Shown here: positions 46,951-55,554 of the stretch, one piece after another
Numbering within the stretch: the stretch's first letter is position 1
Layout of the letters: the number at the start of each line of letters is the position of its first letter
DNA from: CBDAPI01 sp965205615
GTDB lineage: Bacteria > Acidobacteriota > UBA6911 > RPQK01 > CBDAPI01
Assembly (NCBI GenBank): GCA_965205615.1
Contig: CBDBHK010000026.1
Coordinates: forward strand, 310,001 to 374,000
Direction: 5' to 3'
DNA length: 64,000 nt
Position numbers and translations under genes: made by a program
The notes under the pieces: generated by a model
Seen by the model: only the letters and a program-made list of their open reading frames with translations
Database searches by the model: none
What the model was told of the DNA's origin: nothing

Positions 46951-48339
46951 ATGATTCCCACTATGAAACATCGCTTTGATCTTTCCCTCCCGGTCCGTGC
47001 GCTCCTCACCCTCTCATGCAGTGGTTTCATTGTTGCCGGTTCGCCTGCCGCAAACCCCGCTGAACAGCCCAACATCGTTTTGATCCTGACGGACGACATG
47101 GGCTACGGAGACCTTGGCTGTTACGGCCATCCCGTGGCCAGGACGCCGAATGTCGACCGTCTGGCCAGAGAGGGCGTGCTCTTTACGCAGCACTACTCCA
47201 ACGGGCCGGAGTGCAGTCCCACCCGGACCGCGCTCCTGACCGGACGTTATCAGCAACGCGTCGGTGGTCTGGAGTGTGCCATCGGGACCGGTAATGTGGG
47301 GCGCTATGACGACGCCATCCGCCTCGCCCAGCGTCGTGAACTGGGGCTGCCGGCCGGTCAGACGGTGATTCCCGGTGCGCTAAAGGACGCCGGTTACGTC
47401 TCCGGCGTTTTTGGGAAGTGGCATCTCGGGTACGAGCCGGCCTTCAACCCAATGGAACACGGCTGGGACGAGTTTTTCGGCTATATGGGCGGAAACGTGC
47501 ACTATTTCAACCACCGGGAGTTGAGCGACCTGCATGTCCTTTTCGATGGACGTTTGCCCGTGTATCGCAAGGGCTATATGACCCACCTGATCACCGACGC
47601 ATCGATCGATTTCATCCAGCGCCATAAGGACCGTCCGATGTTCCTGTACGTGTCCCACGAAGCCCCTCATTTCCCCTTCCAGGGACCCGGTGACGAAGAC
47701 AAGATCGTCACCGAAAAGAACTGGATGGAGCGCGATCACAAGACCTACGTCGACATGCTGCAGGACCTGGACTCGGAAGTCGGACGGCTGCTGGCCGCCA
47801 TTGGCCAGGCCGGGCTCAGGGACAAGACCATCGTTGTTTTCGTCTCGGACAACGGTGGCCTGGCGAGAGCGGCCAACATGGGTCCTCTGCGCGGCGCTAA
47901 GAGCACGACCCTCGAGGGCGGTATCCGGGTGCCGCTGATCATTCGCTGGCCCGGTCAAATCCAGGCGAATACGAGGAGCCACCAGGTGTCCCTGACTTTT
48001 GATCTGACCAGATCGTTCCTCCGACTGGCCGGGGCCGAGCTGCCAGACCGGAAGCTGGACGGCTATGACATCGTAGGGCACGTCAGCCAGGGACTTCCGG
48101 ATTTCTCTCGCACCCTGTTCTGGCGAGGTAAGCGGGGCGATCGAACCTGGTGGGCCGTCCGCGACGGCGATGTCAAGTACGTGCGAAAGAGAGAAAGCGG
48201 CCAGCAGGAGGAGTGGTTGTTCGATTTGTCGAGTGACATCCACGAGGAGAATGACCTGCTCTCTGCGCGCTCCTCCGAAGCGAACCGCCTGAAGAAACTG
48301 CTCGGCGCCTGGGAGACGGATCTGAAGCCGGTACAATAA
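46951..48339 (+). CDS. Formylglycine-dependent arylsulfatase-like enzyme (exported)
   Basis: 462 residues with a signal peptide (residues ~12-34). The metal site starts NIVLILTDDMGYGDLGCYGH (Asp48-Asp49). The formylglycine motif is Cys88-S-P-T-Arg92 in GPECSPTRTALLTGRY, so the enzyme needs an FGE maturase. Later blocks are VFGKWHLGYEP, SHEAPHFPFQGP and VVFVSDNGGLARAANMGPLRGAKSTTLEGGIRVPLIIRWPG, the last containing the second Asp-Asn pair and the Lys. It should remove sulfate esters from a glycan or aryl substrate outside the cytoplasm. The DUF6807 gene follows at 20 bp, probably one operon. Confidence 0.95.
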   Translation: MIPTMKHRFDLSLPVRALLTLSCSGFIVAGSPAANPAEQPNIVLILTDDMGYGDLGCYGHPVARTPNVDRLAREGVLFTQHYSNGPECSPTRTALLTGRYQQRVGGLECAIGTGNVGRYDDAIRLAQRRELGLPAGQTVIPGALKDAGYVSGVFGKWHLGYEPAFNPMEHGWDEFFGYMGGNVHYFNHRELSDLHVLFDGRLPVYRKGYMTHLITDASIDFIQRHKDRPMFLYVSHEAPHFPFQGPGDEDKIVTEKNWMERDHKTYVDMLQDLDSEVGRLLAAIGQAGLRDKTIVVFVSDNGGLARAANMGPLRGAKSTTLEGGIRVPLIIRWPGQIQANTRSHQVSLTFDLTRSFLRLAGAELPDRKLDGYDIVGHVSQGLPDFSRTLFWRGKRGDRTWWAVRDGDVKYVRKRESGQQEEWLFDLSSDIHEENDLLSARSSEANRLKKLLGAWETDLKPVQ

Positions 48340-48359
48340 TCCACTATCTTTCAGGTATC

Positions 48360-49322
48360 ATGCCCCGCATGAGAAGACTCGCAAGACTTCTGGCCATCCT
48401 GCTCTTTTTTCTCCTGGGCCACGCCGCTCGAGCGGCGAACAGCGACGGGCTCATTGCCACCGAAACCGAAGACGGTTTCCTGATCACCGACAACGGAGAA
48501 GCGGTTTTCTTTTACCAGAGAAAGACCACCTCTCTGGACGGTAAGTTTCGCCGGGCTCATTACATACATCCGTTTTATGGTCTCGATGGGGAGGTTCTGA
48601 CCGAGGACTTTCCGACAGATCATCCCCATCACCGCGGCATCTACTCGGGCTGGCACCACTTGACCGTGGCTGGAGAAAATGCGGGAGACACTTGGAGGTG
48701 CATGGATGTCGACTATGACGTGCGCAGCCTGAAGGTCGTTCGTCCGGATGAGCACCGGCTGACTCTCGTCGCACTGACCTGGTGGCGATCTCGGCTCCTC
48801 CGCGATGCAGACGGTAGTCCCAGGCCGGTTGGCGAGGAGGAGTGGACGATTACCGTGGGCCCCGTCCGGAATAGTGTACGGGAGGTCGATGTCGACATCC
48901 GAATCCGGGCGCTGGTGGCGGATGTGCATCTCGCAGGTTCAGGCAACACCCGAGGTTATGGGGGGTTCTCGACCCGGTTGCGCCTGCCGGAGGGCGTCCG
49001 TTTCACCGGGCACAGTGGTTCGCTTGAGCCGCAGCGCCAGCCTCTTGAAGCCGGTCCCTGGATCGACCTCACCGCATCCTACGGGATCAAAGGAGAGCTT
49101 TCGGGACTAACCATAATGCCCCACCCGGAAACGCCTGGAAAGCCCCGGCAGTGGCTCCTGCGACGGGATGGCAGCATGCAGAACCATGCCTACCCCGGGC
49201 GCCACCCCATCCTGCTTTCCCGGGAAACACCGCTGACACTGCGATACCGGCTGCTGATCCATCGGGGAGAACCGGACCCGGCACGAATCGCAGAGAGTCT
49301 GCAAGAGTACGCCAAGCACTGA
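48360..49322 (+). CDS. DUF6807 (PmoA-like) exported protein
   Basis: 320 residues with signal peptide RRLARLLAILLFFLLGHAARA. The family core is RRAHYIHPFYGLDGEVLTEDFPTDHPHHRGIYSGWHHLTVAG, with the conserved His-rich block, then GRHPILLSRETPLTLRYRLLIHRGE near the end. Proteins of this family (also called PmoA family, though unrelated to the methane monooxygenase subunit in enzymology) are frequent in Planctomycetota and Acidobacteriota beside sulfatases and Gfo/Idh genes, as here. The activity is not established; a role in carbohydrate use is the usual inference. Confidence 0.88.
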   Translation: MPRMRRLARLLAILLFFLLGHAARAANSDGLIATETEDGFLITDNGEAVFFYQRKTTSLDGKFRRAHYIHPFYGLDGEVLTEDFPTDHPHHRGIYSGWHHLTVAGENAGDTWRCMDVDYDVRSLKVVRPDEHRLTLVALTWWRSRLLRDADGSPRPVGEEEWTITVGPVRNSVREVDVDIRIRALVADVHLAGSGNTRGYGGFSTRLRLPEGVRFTGHSGSLEPQRQPLEAGPWIDLTASYGIKGELSGLTIMPHPETPGKPRQWLLRRDGSMQNHAYPGRHPILLSRETPLTLRYRLLIHRGEPDPARIAESLQEYAKH

Positions 49323-49395
49323 CAAGACCGGCATATCAGGGCTGTCCCCCTGAAAGCGCCCGCGCCCAAAAGCAGACCACTAAGGAGGGACCTAA

Positions 49396-51132
49396 CCCGC
49401 ATAGATCACCGATTTGGAAATGAAGGTGATTTTGGCAGGCCGGAACGGTTTTCTGAGAGTTTCGCTATCGATCCGGTCCAGGTCGAGTGATGCGGTGGTG
49501 TGGATGGTCGTGAATGGAGCGTTTTTCGGGTTCGGAAGAGCGTGACGGAATGTATTCAGGCAGAGCTCGGCCTGAGCGATGGAACGATTTCGTTTTTGGG
49601 GGCGTTTGATCGGGACAGACCTCAGCAGCGCAGAGGAATGGCCTGGAGGTTTCGAACGACGGCAGCGAAGACCTCGCTGTAGGGATAGGCTTCCGACATG
49701 GAGATCCAGACGTGGCGGACCGTGAGGCGGACCTGGGCGCCGATCTTGAGGAGCTTCAAGCGAATCGTCTGACACTGAGCGCGAGCCAGGGGGGTCTGCT
49801 TCAGTCCGAGACGACGCAAGGCGTGCATGAGCATGTAGGCGGCGGAGGACAGATACAGCCGGAGTTGATTGGCGCGCATCGTTGCCGCGCTGGTCCGGTC
49901 GGCGAACAGACCCAACTGCTGTTCTTTTATGCGGTTCTCCATGTCGCCCCGCGCACAGTAGAAGTCTTCGTAGAGCGCGCGGGCCCCCAGGCGTTCCGGC
50001 GACAGGGAGGTGACGACGAATCGGGGATTGGCGCCTTTGTCCAGGAACTCGGCCTTGCCGACGACGCGTCGCTCCGAGGTCCAACTGTGGCGAGTCCGGT
50101 AGCGGAAATCCTTGAACACCCGCGCCGGTCGCCCGGTGGCGTTGAACTCGGCTTCGGCCTGAGTCATCGCTTCGGCGCTCTCTGACTTGAGCCGATCATT
50201 GTTGGCCAACCCCATCACGTAATCCACGTGATGGTCTTCACACCAGCGGAGCAAGTCATCCCGGCAAAAGCCCGAGTCGGCCCGGATGACGATCGAGACC
50301 TCCGGCCAGCTCTGCCGAATCCGGCCGACGATCCGTTCCAGTTCCTCCACCGATCCCGCGGCCCCATCGATATTGGAACACCGCAACCGGGCGCACAGCA
50401 GATGCTCCCCCGAGAAGATGTACAGCGGGAGATAACAGTAGTGGCGGTAGTAACCGTGAAAGAACCGGCCTTCCTGCTGGCCATGGATCGGGTCGTCGGT
50501 CGCATCCAGATCCAGCACCATCTCCTCGGGCGCCGATTCGTGGGACTCCACGAAGGCATCCACCATCCAGCCGTCGATCCGGTCCGGGTCCATCGCGATC
50601 TTCTTGTACCGCTCCTGCTCATCGACCTCGGCGCCGGTCAACTCCAACCGGTTCAGCGTACACCTGCCCGCCAGCGCCTTCCCCCGATCTGAGGCCTGCC
50701 GCCGCCTCTCCCCCAACGGATCGGCCTTATTCACCGCCACCGCCAGCATCGGATCGGTGCGCAACTGATCATGATCGTTCAGATCCTCGTACCCCAGACA
50801 GAGTCCGTAGATGCGCTGCCCCAACAACTCCTCGACCGTGTGTTCGATCAACCGCGGATCCCGGTGATCCCTGAAACACTCAGCCAGTCCGGCGATCAGA
50901 CCCGTCCCCCTCTCGACCTCTCGCAACAGCAGCACCCCTGCATCGGAGGTGATCTTCCCGCCGTCGAACCGCGCCTTCACTTTGCGTTGAAATAGTCCGT
51001 GAAATTCGAACCTGGCTTGTTTACACTCTGTTCTCATAAGGGCCGCCTCCGTTTGCGTGTGAAAACGTTCATTCAAAACGCTTTATACCAAACAGGGCGG
51101 CCTTTTCAGGTCCCATCGGTGAGAAATGGCGG
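49396..51132 (-). mobile_element. IS1380-family element type A, copy 2
   Basis: 1737 bp, the same length as copy 1, in opposite orientation. The left end CCCGCATAGATCACCGAT is intact. The right end, read on the other strand, is CCGCCATTTCTCACCGAT: its outer ten bases differ from copy 1. The target duplication CTAA is present at both sides (49392-49395 and 51133-51136). The transposase is intact. Confidence 0.93.
49622..51037 (-). CDS. IS1380-family transposase, type A (copy 2)
   Basis: 471 residues from ATG 51037, matching copy 1 almost exactly (Gln replaces His in KIGAQVRL). The DDE blocks LDLDATDDPIHGQQ, IVIRADSGFCRD and RGDMENRIKEQQ are all present and there is no frameshift. Upstream of the start, the sequence AACGTTTTCACACGCAAACGG differs from copy 1 but matches copy 3, so copies 2 and 3 are closer to each other in that segment. 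Confidence 0.95.
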   Translation of the reverse strand: MRTECKQARFEFHGLFQRKVKARFDGGKITSDAGVLLLREVERGTGLIAGLAECFRDHRDPRLIEHTVEELLGQRIYGLCLGYEDLNDHDQLRTDPMLAVAVNKADPLGERRRQASDRGKALAGRCTLNRLELTGAEVDEQERYKKIAMDPDRIDGWMVDAFVESHESAPEEMVLDLDATDDPIHGQQEGRFFHGYYRHYCYLPLYIFSGEHLLCARLRCSNIDGAAGSVEELERIVGRIRQSWPEVSIVIRADSGFCRDDLLRWCEDHHVDYVMGLANNDRLKSESAEAMTQAEAEFNATGRPARVFKDFRYRTRHSWTSERRVVGKAEFLDKGANPRFVVTSLSPERLGARALYEDFYCARGDMENRIKEQQLGLFADRTSAATMRANQLRLYLSSAAYMLMHALRRLGLKQTPLARAQCQTIRLKLLKIGAQVRLTVRHVWISMSEAYPYSEVFAAVVRNLQAIPLRC

Positions 51133-51135
51133 CTA

Positions 51136-51741
51136 ATGGAACCCGTAGCCAAGCTCGTGCATCAGCGGGTGCAGATCGGGTGCAACTTTCATACCCAGCC
51201 GACCTGGAAGTGGCTTGTCGGCGTGCCCTTGATCTACATCCCAATCCTGGTAACTGTGCCGCCGCCGATCCTGGCTGTCTGGCTTATCCGGGCACACCTG
51301 AGACTGGTCGGCGGTCACAACCTGAAGTCCTACTGGGATGACTTCGCACCGTCATGGGCCAGTCATCGCTACACCCGAAAGAATCAGATTCTCTCCGACG
51401 GGCTGATCGAGCGATTCGGCCGGATCGGATACCTCGTCCGGTTCAGGCTGTTCTGGGTTTTCAACTGTAAGCTCTATTGTCCCCTCTCTGTGGCCCTGAT
51501 CGGCTATGCCTACTATCTCGTCAAAGTCGTCGAGCAGTGGTGGTGTCCCTTCGGCCATGACCAGAAGTGTAACTACTGCGACGCTCCTATCGATCAGTCC
51601 ATGTGGCATGCGGCGGGCGATGCGCAGCTCATGCACCCGGACGATAGAACCAACCCCGGCTGGGCAGGAGATCCGAAGGAGAAGCTGAGCATTCTCGAGT
51701 ACGGGAAAGGCAGGGACGCGACAGGGGTACTCAAAACTTGA
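51136..51741 (+). CDS. Unknown membrane protein with a C-terminal Cys cluster
   Basis: 201 residues from ATG 51136, which lies on the last base of the IS1380 target duplication; the true start could have been further upstream before the insertion. Two hydrophobic segments are clear (WLVGVPLIYIPILVTVPPPILAVWLI and KLYCPLSVALIGYAYYLVKVV). They are followed by a Cys/His-rich segment CPFGHDQKCNYCDAPIDQSMWH that could bind a metal. The C-terminus is acidic and soluble. I do not recognise the family. Protein-like composition and the Cys pairs favour a real gene, but no conserved neighbour supports it. Confidence 0.5.
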   Translation: MEPVAKLVHQRVQIGCNFHTQPTWKWLVGVPLIYIPILVTVPPPILAVWLIRAHLRLVGGHNLKSYWDDFAPSWASHRYTRKNQILSDGLIERFGRIGYLVRFRLFWVFNCKLYCPLSVALIGYAYYLVKVVEQWWCPFGHDQKCNYCDAPIDQSMWHAAGDAQLMHPDDRTNPGWAGDPKEKLSILEYGKGRDATGVLKT

Positions 51742-52065
51742 CCTTGGTGGGGACTGTCGCAGGCTCGTGGGGCTGCCTCTCTGGCGGCCGTTCTCCGATG
51801 CGAACGACCTGCTCCCCACAAAAAGGAAACCTCCCGAGCCTGTTCAGCCGATCCGGTATTATCTCGAATCGCAACAAGTCATAACAGAAACCAACTCAGA
51901 GTCACAGATCTCCAAAACCACTTCGACAACGTGCCCGCCGGGTTCCTGGGCAAGATCGTGATCTGTGCCGACAGTCCCATCTGCCTGGTGGTTCTGCGGT
52001 TGGAGCTTATCCCGGGGGGCGGGTTCCAGTTGACCAGTATCCCGGCCGATATTCTCCCGGAGTGA
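51742..52065 (+). pseudogene. Possible remnant of the C-terminus of a secreted protein
   Basis: The 390-bp gap before the IS200 element has a frame that is open without start codon from 51742 to a TGA at 52063-52065. Its last ~55 residues (VTDLQNHFDNVPAGFLGKIVICADSP, then LVVLRLE and LTSIPADILPE) resemble the closing beta-sandwich of long secreted proteins common in Acidobacteriota. The upstream part does not look protein-like. It may be what is left of a gene cut by IS activity. Weak evidence. Confidence 0.35.
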
Positions 52066-52133
52066 AATCGGCGGATTAGGGTGGTGGGTTGACCGAGCAG
52101 TCTGTGGCTTTTATCAGCGGTCGTGCTTGAGAA

Positions 52134-52713
52134 GGGTCCCACTCTCCACCGCCTGAAGGCGGTGGATTCGACATGCGACTGAAGTCGCCTAAAGACCTCG
52201 CTTCGCTCGCAGGCTGACTACTCAGTGACCCGAAAATCGTCGTCTCGGGTCTCGACATCTTGGGTTTCTATATACTCTGCAACCATCGTATCGCTCACAT
52301 TCCCAGTCGTCGCCACGAAGTACCCTCGTGCCCAAAGATGTCGTCCCCAAAACTCCTTGCGCAACTTGCGGTGATCTTGCAGTAGATGATGCGACGTTTT
52401 CCCTTTGATCGCCTGCATCACTCGGCTCGGCGGCACATCCAACAACAAATGCACATGATCGGGTCGCACATGCCCCTTCACGATCTCGATATCCAACGAT
52501 CGGCAAATCTCTCGCGTCAGATCCCGCACCTCTTTCCCGATCTCTCCTCGCAGAGCCGGCTTGCGGTACTTGGTGATGAACACAAAGTGATATCTCAGCC
52601 GATACACTGCATGCGAACTTTTCCGATACTCAGACACCTCCGCAGTGTACCCCCAAGCCTCCTGAAGGCTTCGCCTAAAGGCGAGGGGGTTCACCCATCC
52701 CAGAGTGGGACCC
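52134..52713 (-). mobile_element. IS200/IS605-family element, tnpA only
   Basis: About 580 bp. Outer limits are marked by GGGTCCCACTCT (52134-52145) and its exact complement AGAGTGGGACCC (52702-52713). Subterminal hairpins, typical of IS200, are TCCACCGCC-TGAA-GGCGGTGGA at the left and TCGCC-TAAA-GGCGA at the right. There is no tnpB. The right end touches the stop codon of the PEP-utilising enzyme gene. Confidence 0.8.
52218..52637 (-). CDS. tnpA: IS200-type Y1 transposase TnpA
   Basis: About 139 residues from GTG 52637 (SEYRKSSHAVYRLRYHFVFITKYRKPAL); the frame reaches a GTG at 52694 inside the hairpin, giving 158. The HUH motif is DHVHLLLDVPP and the catalytic tyrosine is in GNVSDTMVAEYIETQ. 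It nicks single-stranded ends and moves the element by the peel-and-paste route. Intact, hence probably active. Confidence 0.93.
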   Translation of the reverse strand: MSEYRKSSHAVYRLRYHFVFITKYRKPALRGEIGKEVRDLTREICRSLDIEIVKGHVRPDHVHLLLDVPPSRVMQAIKGKTSHHLLQDHRKLRKEFWGRHLWARGYFVATTGNVSDTMVAEYIETQDVETRDDDFRVTE

Positions 52714-55346
52714 TAAGAAAGAAGGCGAATGACCCCCGCGCTCCCGTCGACCTCGACCATCTGGCCGTCGTGAAGCTTCGTCATCAACCGGTCGATCCCC
52801 GCAACGCACGGCTTGCCGTACTCGCGCGCGATCACCCCGCCGTGCTGCAGCACCCCGCCGACCTCGAGCACGATCGCGGCGGCGTTCACGAACAGGGGCG
52901 TCCAGCCCGGGTCGGTCGTATACGCCACCAACACGTCCCCCTTGTTCACGGACTTTCCGTGGGGGTCGCGAAGGACCTTGACGGGGCCCGTTGCCACTCC
53001 CGGTGACACGGCCATCCCGCGCAGCTCGCCAGGTTTTTCCTGCCGGGGCGCGGGGCGAAGGATCCGGCCTCGCGAGTCGATCACCTGGGGGAACTCCGTG
53101 ACGTGGGCCTCGAGTATCTTGAGGAAGTGCGTCCTCTCCTCACGGATCTCCCGCAGGTCCAGCGCGGGATCAACGGCTGCCGATTCGAGGTCGCGAAACG
53201 TCAGGTCGAAGATGTGTCCGGCAGTATCGAGATGACCCTCCCGGACCAGGCGCCGGCCCTCAATGAGGGCGCGCTTGCGCGAAGCGTAAGTGAGTAAGAC
53301 CATGTGGAACTTGGGCGTGTCGCGGGTTCCGGCAAACAGGTCGATGATTCGGTGGACGCGGCGCAGCAGCAATCGCCGCAGCCAACCCGAGCGGCTCATC
53401 AGCTCTTCGTAGGCCCGCCACCGCTCGGCAACCTGGTGGTCGTGCGCGGCTTCCGGATCGAAGCCCTCATCGTCTCCCGCCATGAATGACATCGGCCTCA
53501 ACACCAGAGCCGGGTCGTCGGCGTAACGCGGGCTGGCCGGGTCCATCTCCAGGGGACCGCGACAGCCGAACTTTGAAAGGAAGGCGTCCCACCCACTCAG
53601 AAAGTCCGCCGGCATCTGGCGTTTTTCGATCCGTTCGGCCAAATGGTTCAAGTCCTCGAAGTCGGACGGGTGCAGGGATCTGGCCAGGCGGAACATCGCG
53701 ATCCCCATCTCGACGACGAGATTACCCGTGAAGCCCCACTTGAGCTTCTCGGCCAGGGCTTCAGCCTCAGCCGAATTCTTGCGCACCACGAAATCGGCCG
53801 ACACAAGCCCGGCCAGGAGCGCAGGCATGGTGTCCAGCATCAGTCGAGTCATGGTCTGGGTGCAGGTCCGCCGGAATTTATCGAGGGGAAGGCCGTAGTC
53901 GAGGTTCCGGGTCAGCTCCACCTCGTAGGCATCGACCTTCCGCTGGTAGGTTCGGCGGGCGCGCTGCGGGGACAGGAAGGGCCAGAGTGTGTTCCAGAAG
54001 GCCCCTCGCAGCTGCCACAGAATCCCGGGAACAAACCAGAGGGTCCGGAACCTCATCCACGGCGGCCTCGTGGCTGCGCGGTACCGCTTCGCATCGACGT
54101 TGGCCAGGGTCTCGGCCAGCAGCGCGTCATTGTAGGCGGTGTTCTTCGACATCGCCCCGGGACTCGCCAGCCACATCATGTTGGACAGGTTCATGTACAT
54201 CCGGCCCGCCGCCAGGAACACCGGCCCCTGCTCCGGGGTGATGTCGCGAATTCCGAAAGACCACTCGAGGAACCCCGAGACCAGGTCTTCCATCCCGTCG
54301 AGTCCCAGGGGCGAGACCGGCCTGTTGATGGTCAGCCCCTTCGACAGCGCCGCGTCCACGTACAGACGCCGGCGTTCGCCGGGCCCGGTCAGCATCTCGG
54401 GCGGGAGGGGCACGTAAGCGGTAATGGGGCGTGCCTGCAGCAGGTGAAGGCGCCCGCCGGCATAGGCCCACTCGATGTCAACCGGCTTTCCGAACAGTTG
54501 CTCGATTTGACAGATCGTGTCGGTGAGCTCGGCGAGCTGAGCATCGCTGAGGGTGAGCTCCCCCGAGCGGTGGCCCTTGCGCTCGATCGTGCCACCGTCG
54601 GGACCCAGCCAGATCGAGACCTGCTTGGCGCCCGGCTTCCTGTCCACGACCTGCCTATCGATCTTGTCGACGATGAAGTGATCGGGTGAGGCGAGGCCGG
54701 CGACAACCGACTCCCCCAGGCCCCAGTTCGCGTCGATGACGGCCTCGTCGTAGTCGTTCGTGAGCGGGTTGAGCGAAAAGCCCACGCCGGCTACCTCGCT
54801 GTCGACCTGCTGCTGCACGACTACCGCGATGCGCGGCGACAGAGGGTCGAAGCCGTGCTCCTTCTTATAGACAAACATACGCTCATCCAGGCTCGAGGCA
54901 AAGCAGTGTCGGAGGGCGCCTTCAAGGTCGGACGGGCGCACACCCAGTCGAGTCTCGTAGCCACCGGCGAAGGAGGCCGACGCCAGGTCTTCCTCGGGCG
55001 AGGACGAGCGCACTGCCAAAAAGACGTCCTCACCCGGCACTTCCAGCTTCTTGCGCAGGTTTTCCAGGGCCTGCCGTTGGGGCGCCGTCAGTGGGAGGGC
55101 CGGGCAGCGCTTCTTCAATTCGCTGCACAGGGCAGCCCACTTGTCCGGCGTCGAGTCGGCCAGCGCCGTCCACGCTGCGGACGCCTGGATCTCGTCGAAC
55201 CAGGGCGCGAAGAACTCCGTGGTGAGCAAGGCGCCAGGCGGAACCGGCAACCTCGCCTCGACCATACGGATCAGGGAATAGCCCTTGCCGCCAACCTCCG
55301 CGAGGGTGGTCGGCTCGACGCCTGGAAAGGAAACGATCAGGGTCAT
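52713..55346 (-). CDS. PEP-utilising phosphotransferase, rifampicin-phosphotransferase-like
   Basis: 877 residues. The N-terminal ATP-grasp (PPDK_N) domain has VGGKGYSLIRMVEARLPVPPGALLTT, AVRSSSPEEDLASASFAGGYETRLGV and VDIEWAYAGGRLHLLQARPI (to about residue 315). A long helical middle domain (~330-770) follows. The C-terminal swivel domain has the phospho-His motif VGGVLQHGGVIAREYGKPCVAG. The PEP-binding TIM barrel of PEP synthase is missing. Length and domain order match rifampicin phosphotransferases, which move the beta-phosphate of ATP to a substrate through the histidine. The middle domain sets the substrate, and it cannot be read here; many such proteins are not rifampicin enzymes. Its stop abuts the IS200 end. 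Confidence 0.88.
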   Translation of the reverse strand: MTLIVSFPGVEPTTLAEVGGKGYSLIRMVEARLPVPPGALLTTEFFAPWFDEIQASAAWTALADSTPDKWAALCSELKKRCPALPLTAPQRQALENLRKKLEVPGEDVFLAVRSSSPEEDLASASFAGGYETRLGVRPSDLEGALRHCFASSLDERMFVYKKEHGFDPLSPRIAVVVQQQVDSEVAGVGFSLNPLTNDYDEAVIDANWGLGESVVAGLASPDHFIVDKIDRQVVDRKPGAKQVSIWLGPDGGTIERKGHRSGELTLSDAQLAELTDTICQIEQLFGKPVDIEWAYAGGRLHLLQARPITAYVPLPPEMLTGPGERRRLYVDAALSKGLTINRPVSPLGLDGMEDLVSGFLEWSFGIRDITPEQGPVFLAAGRMYMNLSNMMWLASPGAMSKNTAYNDALLAETLANVDAKRYRAATRPPWMRFRTLWFVPGILWQLRGAFWNTLWPFLSPQRARRTYQRKVDAYEVELTRNLDYGLPLDKFRRTCTQTMTRLMLDTMPALLAGLVSADFVVRKNSAEAEALAEKLKWGFTGNLVVEMGIAMFRLARSLHPSDFEDLNHLAERIEKRQMPADFLSGWDAFLSKFGCRGPLEMDPASPRYADDPALVLRPMSFMAGDDEGFDPEAAHDHQVAERWRAYEELMSRSGWLRRLLLRRVHRIIDLFAGTRDTPKFHMVLLTYASRKRALIEGRRLVREGHLDTAGHIFDLTFRDLESAAVDPALDLREIREERTHFLKILEAHVTEFPQVIDSRGRILRPAPRQEKPGELRGMAVSPGVATGPVKVLRDPHGKSVNKGDVLVAYTTDPGWTPLFVNAAAIVLEVGGVLQHGGVIAREYGKPCVAGIDRLMTKLHDGQMVEVDGSAGVIRLLS

Positions 55347-55554
55347 CTCCCCAGCAGGATAACATTCAGATCATGTAAGGCTGCTCCCGCCCTCGTGCAC
55401 CACAAGAACAACTGAGCCACTCCACCCCAGCCGTTGCCTCAACAGCGCTCAACGTTTACGATTTAGGGAACTTCTTGGATGAGCCCGATCCGGTAAGATA
55501 TTAGCGTTGTTTGGGTCCAGGGTGAGCTCGTTCTTTGGAGTCCAGGGTCGAGAC

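Noticed and set aside
49392..50084. Long frame of about 230 codons antiparallel or offset within the IS1380 type A transposase (also at 25032-25724)
   Set aside because: It overlaps the clear transposase in another frame and has low-complexity Arg/Pro-rich composition, a shadow of GC-rich coding DNA.
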